From positions 6,278,065 through 6,342,064 of the forward strand of contig OZ018416.1 of the NCBI GenBank assembly GCA_963969595.1: DNA of 64,000 nucleotides, given 5' to 3'. Each line of letters opens with the position of its first letter. The stretch's first letter is position 1. The stretch is from Neckera pumila (Eukaryota; Streptophyta; Bryopsida; Hypnales; Neckeraceae). The notes under the pieces were generated by a model. That model saw nothing but the letters and a program-made list of their open reading frames with translations, ran no database searches and was not told the origin of the DNA. The translations under genes were made by a program, and so were the position numbers. Of this stretch, positions 21,150 to 32,648 are shown piece by piece.

Positions 21150-24100
21150 ATGGATGGTCTTGGTCCTTGCCTTCCGTTGCATGAAACTCGACCTGGTCCC
21201 AAGCATAAGATCTTCCTCAGCCACAGCGGTGCGCAGGAGAGCTTTGTGAATCAATTGTGCAAGGATATTGAGAGATATGATAGATAACCTTTTTTTGATG
21301 GACTTCGGACAAGTTTATCCATTGGATGCGATTTTCCAAATGCAATCTTTGAAGCGATTGGGCAATGCCAAGTTGCAGTGGTGGTTTTGTCGGAGGACTT
21401 TTTTTCCATGACCAAGTGGCCGATGCTGGAGTTGTCTGCTTTAGTGAAGAGGAAGAGTCATGATTTAGATCTGATTCTTATGCCTGTGTTCTTGGGCTTG
21501 ACCCGCGAACAATGTCGTTGGAGAGAGAACCATGATCGTTGGTTTTCATTGTGGCAGAGGTGGGCCAAGGAAGATCGAAGAATAATCCTTGAAGATTGGA
21601 TGGTTGTTTTCAAAGTGTTTGGATACATCAATAGTATTTCTCTTTGTGTTTTGGATGAAGTGAAGTGTCGAGAAGATATTGTGGATGCTGTTTGTAAGGA
21701 AGTTCCACCGGAAACAAGGCGTGATGATTCTCACGTCCAAGGAAGATCCCGCATGTGCAAGGTATGTAATGTGTACATTGGTGGTGAAGTTGTCATTGGC
21801 AATATATATAATGTGCAATTGTCCTATGTATGTGTTGTTTGTTTAAGAGGGGAGCATTACATGGCTTGCATATAGCATTTAGGTCTTGCGTATTTGTTGC
21901 TGCATACTTATTGAAATATGTATGGACAGTTGGGATGCCCATGTTTTTCTTCATGAAGATATCCTTGTCCATTTTAGTGTTCTCCTGTATCTTAGTTGAA
22001 TTCCCTCAACAAGGGGCCTTAAATCATGAAGCATAGTTCAATGGAAATGAAATAATTGGTAATTCTTTTGATTTTTGTGAAACTTGTCACATTGAACAGT
22101 ACACGTAGCTTGTGTTCATTGTAGACATTCAATGTTTCCAATTGATAGTCAATGTTCCTAGATTGTTATGCATGACCATCTTTGGTGATTGTCATTGCGA
22201 ATCATTTGTAGGAGTCTTTGTTTTGTAAGCATTTGTAGTGGACTTTGTTGGAGCACTTATCTGATTTCTACGTCATTAACATCAAACCTTTTTTTGACAG
22301 ACTATTGATGAGAAGATTGAAGGCATGGAGTTATCCAAACGTTATAAAGTTCGGATCTTGGGACTATATGGAATGGGAGGGATTGGAAAAAGCACAGCGT
22401 GTGTAACTTTGTGCAATCACTATTTTGAAGAGTTCCATGGTCGAGTATGTCATGTTGAGTTTGGAGATATGGATGAATTGCAAATGCTACAGGAAATGTT
22501 GAGGAGACTCACAGACATGGACAATGAGCAAATGGACAAACTCAACAAGAATGAGGTATGATGTCAATTTGAGCATTCTGCAAATGTTGAGATGTTTTTT
22601 TGCATTTCCTAAAGCTTGTTTTTTTCCTTTATTTAGTTTCTTATGCTTACCATTTATACACAATAATCTTACATATATGTTGACTTTTACATATAGATAG
22701 TAGTATTACACTTGAACATGTTTTATGATATTGAATATGTGTTGTTGATAATTGTTCTTTGGTACTAAATATGGATGCATTCTTTGTCAATGCAGTGCAA
22801 GGATAGAATGAAGAACATCAAGAATCAAAAGATTCTTTTGGCCATGGACAATGTGTGGGAATCTTATGCAATAGTTGAGTGAGCCAAACTAATATTGAGA
22901 GCAGGATTTTCCAAGAGAAGCATTGTGATAGTGACAGCTCGTTCACTTGGAGAATTGCTGAATTTGAACCTTGAGGAGAGTGAATGTATGGAGATGCTGG
23001 AGTTGACGGTGGATGATGCCAGATCATTGTTTGTAGGAGAGGTTGCATGTGATGAGTCTACTAATGAGCGTCTCCTTCAACGATGTGTTGACCGATGCTA
23101 TTTTAGCAAAGGAGATGGTACAAACTCTCATTATCATCCTTTGGCATTGCGAGTATTGGGTGGACAACTTGGAAGTGATCCAAGCCAATGGCTTGTGAAA
23201 TTGGAAGAGATTGATTTGTTCAACCGATATGGAGAGAGACCTGATAAGCATCCCATCTTTTCCATCTTGAGAAGAAGTTTTGACATATTGAAGGATGAAG
23301 ACAAGCTCCTCTTTATGGATGTTGCACTTTTTGCAAGCTTTGATTCTATTTTGATTTCTCCACCCCTATATGATATCTACAAGTGGTTGAGCATGATACA
23401 TGGGAAAAGTATCAAATCTCGGGTATGCAATTTGGCCTTTGTTTGAAGTGATTTCGTTTTAATGTGCATTATGTTGTCATTTTGATTTTCCTTGGAGAAT
23501 GGTGTCGATTGTTGAGTTTTTGAGTGTAATGTATTATATCATATTGACTAGCTTGAGATTGTTCAAATTGATTTCAACAAAGTTTATGGGTTTGAGATGC
23601 AGTTGAATGGTCTCAAGTGGAAATCACTCATCCAAAATTTTGAAGAAAAGAAGATGGGGATTGGCATTCATGATCTTTGGCTCGAGTTTTGTGTGATGGA
23701 AACAAAGATTGGAAAGTTGAAATCTTGGCGTTGGATCTATGACCCATGGATTTCTTCCAATGATTCAAGTGTTGGAGAACCTAGCCTCTACATTGGTATA
23801 TGGAAGAGCGCAGAAAGAATATCAATACATTTAAAGATTGGCAATGTGACTTTAAATCTTAGTCGTTGTGCATGCCTAGTAGCATTGGACCTTATGGAAA
23901 GAGATGTAGAGGGCAATGCATTGGACTTGAGTGGTGCATACAATCTAAAAAGTCTACGAGTAGATACATGTTCAATCTGCAAAGTGCATGGATTGGGATT
24001 GTTGAGGCACCTATGTTTACTGGAGTAGGTTTGCAGATTACCAATGAATGTAGAATTCACTGAAGAAATTGGAGGTTTAACCAACCTTCAAATCTTGAAG

Positions 24101-25330
24101 CTGGAGTTTTTTTTTCATTATGATGAAACCATGAAGGTTCCGAATTTGAGCAACTTGAGTTTGTTACAATGTGTGGCCTTGGACAGCTTGCATGAGGGCA
24201 ATTCCATAACTTGCACTTCAAGAATGATGAACTTACAACTTCTTTGTGTAGGATCCTGTGAATCTTTGCAAAGGTGCAATGGGGTAGGTGACTGAGTTGC
24301 CTTGGAAGAACTTGAAATATCTTGGTGTCCAAATCTAGAAGAGTTGCCCAATTTAGAGGGACTCAAAAATCTCAAGAAACTGAACATATCAGGCTATAGC
24401 TCAATCCAAGCATTGTTGGGTGTAGGTGATTTGGCTACTCTTTTGGAGCTTCGAGCATATGGATGCACAAATCTTTGTGAGTTGCCTAACTTGAGCAAAC
24501 TCACGAACTTGCAAGTTCTAGGTTTGGAAAGGTGTTCACTAAACAAGGTGGTGATGGGACTTAGTGTTTTGATCAATTTACGGGAATTATTCATCTCCAT
24601 CAATGGGATGGGAGAACTCCATGACCTCCACAAATTGACCAAATTGCAATCTTTGGAGGTTGAGGGATGGAGTCCTCAAATATCATCATGCGTTGATAGC
24701 TTGGTGAATTTGGAGCATCTTTCTATTTTGCGTTGCCAAGGTGTGGACATCTTGGATGGTCTCTCAAAGGTATCAAGCTTGTGCACAATTGATATTTCGG
24801 ATTGCGAGTTCAAGGATGTGGCATGCCTAAGCAACTTGATTGGATTGCGTACGGTTTCTCTATTTGGTTGCAATCTTTTGGAGAGATTTCCTGATATGCA
24901 CAAGGCCACAGGGTTGGAGGGTCTTTCAATTTGTAGTTGCAAGAATCTTCAAGTGTGGGAAGGTTTGAGCAGAACGAGTACAGGATCATCTGGAGCAGTT
25001 GGTTTGCAGAGTGGTGGCACTTTTCCCAACCTCCAACATTTATGTCTCTCTCAGTTGGCAATTAGAGAGTTACCGGATTTGAGTGACTTTCCCCAATTAT
25101 TTGCTCTTTATGTTTATGAATGTCCAAATTTAATGAGGTTGACTAGCAATGTGCCATTGACGGAGTTGAGAAGTATCAAAATCAATGACTGTGAGAGTTT
25201 AACAACCATCCCAAATCTATATGGTTGCAAGACCCTCCTATATGTGTGTTTGAGGAGGTCCGGAGTGAAGTTGAGTACGCATGAGACTGAGAAGCTTAGA
25301 ACAATGTTTTCGGGAATCCGCATTAGTTAG
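21150..25330 (+). pseudogene. TIR-NB-ARC-LRR resistance-type gene, copy A, four stops
   Basis: This is an intracellular immune receptor type. Exons: 21150-21761 (TIR), 22301-22555, 22796-23422 and 23552-25330, all phase 0, 1,092 codons plus stop. TIR: HKIFLSHSGAQ, VVLSEDFF, KWPMLEL, where the Glu aligns with the NADase catalytic Glu of plant TIRs. NB-ARC: P-loop GMGGIGKST, kinase-2 LLAMDNVW, SIVIVTAR, GLPL-like HPLALRVLGG, LLFMDVALF, and IHDLW at the MHD position. Leucine-rich repeats of the type LPNLSKLTNLQVL fill the last exon. Four nonsense codons break it: TAA 21285-21287 (codon 46; TAC in B), TGA 22880-22882 (CGA in B), TAG 24026-24028 (TGG in B) and TGA 24293-24295 (TTA in B). There is no frameshift. 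Copy B is intact at all four sites, so decay came after duplication. Confidence 0.9.
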
Positions 25331-26892
25331 TAGTAATTAGACTCTGATGAATCTTGCATTTTTGACAAGATCTGAAGCTTGAGTTTACTATGTTTGACTT
25401 TTGAAGCATTTGATTGTGAACACTAGCAATTTGTTTTTGATACCATGATTTTTTCACCCTTTGCATGGTTATGGTGTTGTTCGAGTTCCAATGTATGTAC
25501 TTTGGTGGTGGCAAGGGTGGTGGTGAATGGTGGTTAATTTGTATAATTATGTTCATATGTGATGACATTTATGGATTTTTTTGGTATACATTTGTAATAT
25601 TAGTTGTAAAGACATTTTGGACTTTGTTATGATCTTTTTACATAGTACTAAGAAACTTGAAAGTAGAAGCATAGTTATTGAAAGCGTGCATGTGGAGTTG
25701 TTCAAGTAGCAAACAATATATTGGATTAGGTAATTGAATGTAGAATCTTGTTATGAGAAATATCCTCTTGAGCCATAGAAGTGGCAATATTGGAATAAGT
25801 GCTTCTAAGGTAGTCTACTGTTAAAGCAATCAACTAAACCTACCAAACTCATCAATCACTCAACATTAAGTAGAACAATGAATAGACTTCATCTTGGAAA
25901 TTTGATTCCTATCCTCAATACGACTAATCTAGGTAGTTGAAAGACTTGAGTCTAAAATGAACTTCTTAAGCAAATTTACATTAGAGAGTACACATATAAG
26001 GGAATCGCATCTAATTGTGACTTGATTGCAAAACCATCCCATCTAGACATTTATATGCCCCCTCTATATATCAAAACCTAGGATTGATTTTAGAAACACC
26101 TATTTTCTACATTTTAAAAATTCATAGTTTATTCATACAGAGCCTACAAAATACACTCTAAAATCCCCTTTCAACCAATAAGATCCAATAAGAACTCATA
26201 TAGTTCATTAACAAGAACCATATTCAAACCTTTATTTGGATGCACTCAAGTGCTTTTAGCTTAGAAGTTTGGACTATTGAACCAATGTACATATAGAAAA
26301 TACACATAGAAGTCTTATCCTCCTCAAATATGGATAGACTCAAACAATGCAAATGATATCATTTGCATTACTTTAAGCATTTTTTAACATACATAGGAGT
26401 GCAACTATGGAAGAAGTCTTTAGGTATGAGAGACAAATATGTTGCAATTATTTTCATACTAAATAGTGTCAACAAATTTCTCATGCAAACATTCCAAGTG
26501 GAAGTTTATAGACCACTATTCAAGGGAACGTCGACAACCCCATTTCCATTCAAAGATCAATAGCCATGGACAATTAACCAAGTCATGCTTGCCCCACTTG
26601 CCATTATTAAGCAGAACTCATCTTGATTGGTAAAAGGGATTCAGATAAGAGATGGGATTAGTTTCACATTGTTCATACAATGATTCGGCTCGGCTTCAAA
26701 CTTCTCTGCAGACTGCGCATTTATGTACAAGACCATTGCAAGTAGCCTAGGACTCACGTTCCTCCATATGGCCACTTGATTCATTACCAAAGACACTGTA
26801 CTGTACACTACTTTAGGCCTTGGGCAGAAGAAATCCGAGCGCTTAAGCTCTTGCCATTGTGAGTTTGTGACTTGTGAGGCACACGACTACTG
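25331..26892. other. 3' flank of TIR-NB-ARC-LRR gene and AT-rich spacer, copy A
   Basis: This matches copy B at 54137-56491, except that B has an extra 815 bp (about 54660-55474). A dispersed-repeat copy lies at about 26090-26205. No ORF with a recognisable domain is present. A 66-codon ORF at 26363-26563 is altered by indels in B and so is unlikely to be a gene. Confidence 0.5.
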
Positions 26893-27628
26893 TCATTGGA
26901 GGCTTTCTAGATCTTTCATGATTTCCTTGTCTACACTCCATCTCACCCGTTTAGAGTCATTTTCTTGTTCTATCCACTCCAAATGCGCGCGCAAAGTCTT
27001 TGTACTTGAATGATTCTGCACAATTCCTTTCACTTCTACACAAGCCTCAAGGGGCGTATTTACTTGTTTCAAGGTACAAGCAGCAAAGCTGAAACAAATT
27101 CGTTAATGGAGTCACTCGGAACAGTTCATGCGATCCATTGACCTCTATTTTAGAAGTGGACATAGCGGCGACTGGAAAATTTGGCAATGGAACACGTTGA
27201 CTTACTACTGCCGGCTGCCGGATCCAAATAGCGTATGCGTTTGTGTCCTTCTCGCGTCAGGGTGCCAATAGCAAGAAGCTTTTTAAATACAAGAGCAACC
27301 CCAAACTCAACCTGGAACCCCGCCTGGACACTCCCTGTATGAACTTTTAGAACTGGATGAGAATTGGTAGGCATGAGATGCAATTTGCTGGTGCAAAAAC
27401 TTGACAGAAAGTTGGGTGCTCCCTTGCAAATGAGCACATGACATTGCTTACAAACCACGTGAGGCTTCTGGATATGTAAGAGTTGAAATGCACATGAGTC
27501 CACCTCTCTGTATGGACACTTGTGGACAGATTGTGGAGCATTATCGATCAATGTGGATGGTGCGTCAGTGAAAGCATCCTCAACTATTGAATCTTGAGTC
27601 GTATTTGCTAGGCTAGCAGCAAAAGTTC
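26893..27628 (-). pseudogene. Unidentified Cys-rich gene (minus strand), copy A
   Basis: Two coding-like exons are visible. Exon 27206-27628 reads TFAASLANTTQDSIVEDAF..., then a cysteine cluster (KCPYREVDSC, VVCKQCHVLIC), then FGVALVFKKLLAIGTLTREG and RIRYLDPAAG, ending near a GTAAGT donor. Exon 26893-27088 follows a TTGTTTCAG acceptor and reads FAACTLKQVNTPLEACVEV... to EIMKDLESLQ and a stop. The phases do not join cleanly at the visible donor, so either the splice is different or the gene is broken. Only about 46 bp separate it from the esterase stop upstream, so it may be the 3' part of the same transcription unit. The spaced Cys pairs suggest zinc binding. A faint likeness to HECT-like UBE3D proteins is a guess. 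Confidence 0.4.
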
Positions 27629-28388
27629 TAGTAAAAAGGGCGAAAATGTGAATTCAAGTATGAACAGATGAAACTCAAGGTGACACTCTTGCCGCTTCAA
27701 CATCTTCTTCGCAGGAATGGACCGTCATGTAAATAGAGGGTTCAGACAAATCTTCCGATATTTCATCATGGAGCAAGCTGGGCTGCCAGGGTGCCTCTTT
27801 CAACACTTTGATTAGCTCCTCCAGCATCACAGCAATCCCTTGAGAACTGAGATGCATTCCATCCCTAAAATCTCTCATTCAGAGCCCAAGAAGAAGCACA
27901 AATGACCTCTCAAAGTCCAGCACGACACTAGTAGAACCCCCCCCCCCCCGAGGTCCCACTTTCAAAGAAACCTAGCCGCATTAAATCCTACCAACTGATT
28001 GCAATTTAAGGATGTAATTAACGGAAACCCTGCCAATTGTCACCAAGCTATGTACCTCTTGTGGGTGAGTTCTCTACTTTTGTGAAAATGTGGAAGAACA
28101 CTTCCATTCTCAAAGCGCTTTCAGACTCCTCAAATGCCCCTAGAGTCGAACAAAATAGATTCAATTAGTAGTATAACAATCAAGCAATTATATAACATTG
28201 TAGCAACATCCAACTTCTAAAGAAGAAGAGCAATTCCTTTGAAAGAAGTATCTGTAGTTTAGTATACACTCCTAAGTCTCTTACGTGAGGCAGGCTGTTT
28301 GCCAAGCTGGCTGACGTTGGATTGAGGTCCACAGGTCAATCGTACCCACTCCCATTTTCTGAGCTGCACTTCTGCACGCTGCGGCATA

Positions 28389-28637
28389 TATTGTAAGAAA
28401 AACACAAAGGCTTTGTATTCCAATGAAAAGAGGACACAAACAAGTACAAGGAAGAGGTAAAAAATCCAAGCAAGGGGTTGCCCTCTTATACTACTGTACT
28501 AACAAGTGCTATGACTAACCTTATGGGTTATATCAACATAGAAAACTACCCCTCTCTAATATCATGCTGTCCCTCTCTAATAATATTTTGGTTGGCTACA
28601 AACAACTCCTAACTAAAGTCACTCTCTAACTTCAACA
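28389..28637 (-). repeat. 3' LTR of the copia element (249 bp)
   Basis: Read on the minus strand it starts TGTTGAAGTTAGAGAG and ends TTTTTCTTACAATA. It matches the 5' LTR with several substitutions and about 22 extra bases in its middle (an ATCATGCTGTCCCTCTCTAAT-type partial repeat). With TA at the outer end the target duplication is a clean GCATA. If the LTR is taken to end at the preceding CA, the flanks do not match. Confidence 0.9.
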
Positions 28638-30112
28638 CTCCCACTTTGTTTGTTGCCCAACAATGTCAAACCCATCTCTATGCAAAGAACTTCATGGCAA
28701 GGCTTTGCAAGAGCCTTGGTAAGCACATCCGCTACCATGCGTTCTGTAGGTATGTACCTCATTTCTATCACATTGCTTTCAACCTTCTCTCGAATGAAAT
28801 GGTGTTGGATGTCAATGTGCTTACTCCGAGAATGGTGAGTCAGGTTCTTTACCAAGGCAATGGCGCCTTGATTGTCACACATGATAGATGCGCTCTTCTC
28901 TTGCTCAAGGCCAACATCACTCAACAACTGTCTTAGCCAGATCGCCTCCTTTGTGCCTTGACTAATGGCCATGTATTCCGCCTCGGTGGTAGACAATGCA
29001 ATAGTGGGTTGTTTCTGCGAATTCCACGAAGTGGCACCATCTCCAAACATAAACACATAGCCCGATGTAGACCTGTGATCGCTTGGATCTCCAGCCCAAT
29101 CTGCATCACAAAAGCCTACCAATGCAAGACTCTTGCCTCCAAGGACCAATTTGGCCTCCAATGTGCCTTGGAGGTACCACATGATCCTCTTCACCGCGGT
29201 CCAATGCTTAGGAACGCTCTTGGCCATATGTTGGCTCACCACACTCATGGAAAATGCAAGGTCAGCCTTTGTGGCTACCATGGCATACATTAAGCTCTCC
29301 ACCGCAGCTTTGTATGGCACATCTTGCATTTCCACCTTCACAGCTTCATATTCCTTATCCGTGAGCTCCTCCAACTTCGAATGCACATCAAGTGGCGTGC
29401 CAATGGCCTTGCACTCCTCCATGTTGAAGCGCTTCAACACCTCCTTAATGTACTTGCTTTGGTTCATGGTAATGGTGCGCGCCGCCCTTTGCCTTTGAAA
29501 CTCCACGCCAAGGCAATAGTGTAGCTCACCGAGGTCACTCATGTCATACTCGCTCTTCAACATAATTTTGACCTCCTCCATTATCTTCATGGTGTTTGTC
29601 ATGATGATCAAATCATCTACATAAACGATGATAATCACCAAGGACTTGTTTGTTTGCTTGATGTAAAGAGAATGGTCCGCGTGGCTCCTTTTGTAACCTG
29701 CATTTGCAAATAAAGCATCTATATCCATGTACCATGCTCTCTCTGATTGTCTCAATCTATAGATGGCCTTCTTGAGCTTACACTTTAGTTGCTCTTGCCC
29801 TTCTTGAACAAAACACTTGGATTGGTCCATGAAGATGACCTCCTCAAGGTATGGATTGAGAAACGCCGTGACGACATCCATTTGGTGCATCTCCAAGTCC
29901 ATGGCTGCCCCTATGGCCTCCATCCATCGAATGGTGCAAAACTTGGCCACCGGTGCAAAGGTCTCATTGAAGTCCACCCCCTTGACTTGAGAATATCCCT
30001 TGGCTACCAATCTGGCCTTGTAGCGCACAATGTTGCCCAAGGCATCTCTCTTAGTGCAAAACACCCATTTGCATCCAATACTCTTGCAATCGGAAGGAAG
30101 GGAAGAGAGTTA
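28619..30112 (-). CDS. copia pol segment: reverse transcriptase and RNase H
   Basis: This open segment follows the TAA at 30110-30112. Reverse transcriptase blocks are FNETFAPVAKFCTIR, MHQMDVVTAFLNPYLEE and the catalytic YVDDLII. The connection region is LHYCLGVEFQR. RNase H shows CDADWAGDPSDHRSTSGY, LSTTEAEYMA and HIDIQHHFIR. The reading frame runs through the polypurine tract and its stop lies inside the 3' LTR (28619-28621). All key acidic residues are present, so this part looks functional by itself although it is cut off from gag. Confidence 0.92.
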
Positions 30113-30603
30113 CCATGTACCTTTACTCATAAGCGAGACGTACTCTGTTTGCATGGCTTGCTCCCACTTGCTTGCATCCGCACTTCTGCATCCGCACTTC
30201 TCATGGCTTCCTCCATGGTATTTGGATCTCTTACAAACGCTACATTTGCACGCTCCACTTGGTGTTGTGGCAAAATGTGGTTCATCCACCATTCTCCAGG
30301 TGACCTACGCTCTCTCGTGGGATATCTTGGCTTCTGGGACGTCTTTCCTTCACCACCATCATCACTTGGAGCTACACTCACTTTCTTCTTTGGTGTTAGT
30401 GTTGTCATCAGTTTGTCTTCGTCTTTTGTTACCACTTCTTGCAAACTTGGAGATTTGTCTACCTCAAGGTCTCCATTGCTCCCACCTGGACACATCTCTA
30501 AAGACTCACTACCCTCCCTCTTATCTTCGATGAAGGTCACATCTCGACTCTTAAAGATCTTCTTAGTTTCTAAATTCATGAGCCGATAAGCTTTGGAGCC
30601 TTC
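30113..30603 (-). pseudogene. copia pol linker between integrase and RT, frameshifted
   Basis: The frame after the TAG at 30604-30606 reads EGSKAYRLMNLETKKIFKSR, then a low-complexity acidic linker, then PRYPTRERRSPGEWW. A perfect 14-bp tandem duplication (GCATCCGCACTTCT at 30174-30187 and 30188-30201) shifts the frame within the DASKWEQAMQTEY block. That block then continues in the new frame to the TAA at 30110-30112. Removing one 14-bp unit would restore the frame, so the duplication is the lesion. Confidence 0.88.
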
Positions 30604-32616
30604 CTAATAGCCCAAAAACAAGCACTTAATGCCCTTGGCATCCAGCTTAGATTGCTGAGGGCTCAAATCCAAGGCATAGGTCATACATTCAAAGATACGC
30701 ATGTGGCCAATGTTAAGCTTTCTTCCACTCCATGCCTCTTGCGGAGTCATCGATGCTACCGCATTTGTGGGACACCGATTGCATATGTATGTTGCATTGG
30801 ATACAGCCTCCGCCCAAAACTCATATTTGAGGCTTTGTGCATGCAACATCGCTCGAGTCATCTCTACAAGCGTACGATTGGCACGCTCCGCTACACCATT
30901 TTGTTGTGAAGTGTGTGGCGCTGAAGTTTGATGTTGAATGCCATGCTCCCTCATAAAGGCCTCAAATGCCTTGGACATATACTCACCGCCATTGTCCGAT
31001 CTCAATACCTTAAGCTTATGACCACTCTCATTCTCTACAAGGGCCTTCCATACCTTGAACCTCTCAAACACCTCACTCTTGCATTTGAACATGAACACCC
31101 ACATTTTCCTCGAAAAGTCATCAATGAAGGTAAGGAAATATCTTGCACCACCTATAGAAGTGGTCTTCATGGGGCCGCACACATCGGAGTGCACAATCTC
31201 CAATACCTTGGTTGCCCTCATTGTTCCCTCGGTCGGGAATGGTTTCCTCGCTTGCTTGCCTTCAATGCAAGCCTCACACGTCAAATCGCAAGCGCTTTTC
31301 TTCACTTGCATGCCACCCACCATGCTTGGAAGAGCCTTTACACTCTTCACATTTAGGTGCCCCAATCTCTTATGCCAAAGTTCCACAGTGTCTTGCACCA
31401 TTGCATCTTGAGCTACACAAGCCCAACTTGAACCATTCACCGTTTTGAACTCAAGTTGGTACAAGTTGCCTTGCTTGGGTGTTAGGACAATCGGCTCTCC
31501 ATTTGGTGCCCCCAAAATACAACCTTGGTTGTTGAATTGCACCTTCAAGTCTTGTAACACCAACTTGTTCACTGAGAGCAAATTGGCATGTAACTTGGGC
31601 ACATGCAATGCATCTTGAATGCGAATCTTCTTCATCACCCCCTTGACATTGACCTCCACCACAATGCATCCCATACCAATGGCCTCCACCATCCCAATGT
31701 CACCTAAATACACCTTGCAGTTGCTAATGGGTTGGTAGGTGAGAAAAGCTTGTCTCTGTGGTGTCATGTGTTGCGTGGCCCCCGAATCAATAATCCATTT
31801 GAACATGTTGCGGTCATCATAGCCATCACTTGCCGCAAATGCAAAATCCTCTTCCACTTCAGTGACTATCGTTTTATTAGCACTCTCCTTCTTAGACTTC
31901 CAACAATTCCTTGCGAGGTGGCCGGGTTGATCGCAATTATAGCATGTACGTGTCTCTTTGCGTGGTTGAGAGGCCTCTCCTTTCCCGTGTCGTGAGATAA
32001 GAGCTGCCCCTCCTTCGTTAGATTCATTCTTCTTCCTCTTGGATACCTCGTGCATCAATCTTGCCGTCACATACTCAAGGGTGAGCTCCTTCATGGATCT
32101 TGTCTCCAAAGCCGTAATGAGATACTCAAAAGAAGTGGGTAAGCTCTCGAGAAGAGTCATGACAATGTCTCCATCCGTCAAAAGTGCCTCCAAGCAAACA
32201 AGTTGGTTCGCCAGCCCCTTGACCTTGTTGATGTGGTCAAACATGTCTCCTCCCTCTTGCATCTTGCACGTGAAAAACTTGCGACGAGTAAAGAGAATAT
32301 TGGACAAACTTTTAGTCTCATAGATGTTGCAAAGCACCTTCCATGCTTCTGCCGGTCCCTTGCAAGATCGGACGTGTACAAGTTGCCTATCCACAAGATT
32401 ACAAGCAATCATGGAAAAGGCCTTCTTTACCCTCCTCTCGTAAGACTTCTTGGCCTTGGGATCAGTGTCGGAAGGAGGAGGCTCCTCGGAATCCTCCACA
32501 ATCTCCCACAAGTCCTTTTCCGCCAAGATCATCTCCATGTTGAACTTCCACAAGCCAAAGTTCTCTCCATTGAACTTGTCAATGATCCGAACACCCTCTC
32601 CCTCACCTATGGCCAT
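30604..32616 (-). CDS. copia gag, protease and integrase (670 aa)
   Basis: The start is MAIGEGEGVRI at 32616. Gag (about residues 1-230) has the copia gag pattern FNGENFGLWKFNMEMIL and a CCHC zinc knuckle, CYNCDQPGHLARNC. Protease active site WIIDSGATQHM is at about residue 275. Integrase zinc region is HKRLGHLN...CEACIEGKQ. The catalytic core has VHSDVCGPM, RSDNGGEY and QNGVAERANRTLVE, giving the D, D and E. The frame stops at TAG 30604-30606 just after CLFLGY, where related elements read on into EG(S/T)KxYR, so it is a nonsense mutation and not a natural end. Confidence 0.93.
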   Translation of the reverse strand: MAIGEGEGVRIIDKFNGENFGLWKFNMEMILAEKDLWEIVEDSEEPPPSDTDPKAKKSYERRVKKAFSMIACNLVDRQLVHVRSCKGPAEAWKVLCNIYETKSLSNILFTRRKFFTCKMQEGGDMFDHINKVKGLANQLVCLEALLTDGDIVMTLLESLPTSFEYLITALETRSMKELTLEYVTARLMHEVSKRKKNESNEGGAALISRHGKGEASQPRKETRTCYNCDQPGHLARNCWKSKKESANKTIVTEVEEDFAFAASDGYDDRNMFKWIIDSGATQHMTPQRQAFLTYQPISNCKVYLGDIGMVEAIGMGCIVVEVNVKGVMKKIRIQDALHVPKLHANLLSVNKLVLQDLKVQFNNQGCILGAPNGEPIVLTPKQGNLYQLEFKTVNGSSWACVAQDAMVQDTVELWHKRLGHLNVKSVKALPSMVGGMQVKKSACDLTCEACIEGKQARKPFPTEGTMRATKVLEIVHSDVCGPMKTTSIGGARYFLTFIDDFSRKMWVFMFKCKSEVFERFKVWKALVENESGHKLKVLRSDNGGEYMSKAFEAFMREHGIQHQTSAPHTSQQNGVAERANRTLVEMTRAMLHAQSLKYEFWAEAVSNATYICNRCPTNAVASMTPQEAWSGRKLNIGHMRIFECMTYALDLSPQQSKLDAKGIKCLFLGY

Positions 32617-32648
32617 AGTGCCACGTCTCCCACTCTAATAAAGTTCTC

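Noticed and set aside
23788..25323. Minus-strand ORFs opposite the LRR exon
   Set aside because: Shadows of the leucine-rich repeats; the same ORFs appear opposite copy B.
27938..27951. Poly-C run as a functional motif
   Set aside because: Simple homopolymer; copy B has a broken CCCCACCCACCCC version, so it is unstable sequence and possibly also an assembly-sensitive site.
30564..30606. TAG after CLFLGY as a natural gag-pol recoding site
   Set aside because: In copia elements integrase and reverse transcriptase lie in one frame, and the stop falls within a conserved pol block, so a nonsense mutation is more likely than programmed readthrough.
28646..31448. Many plus-strand ORFs of 60-266 codons
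   Set aside because: Antisense shadows of the copia polyprotein, which has clear motifs on the minus strand.
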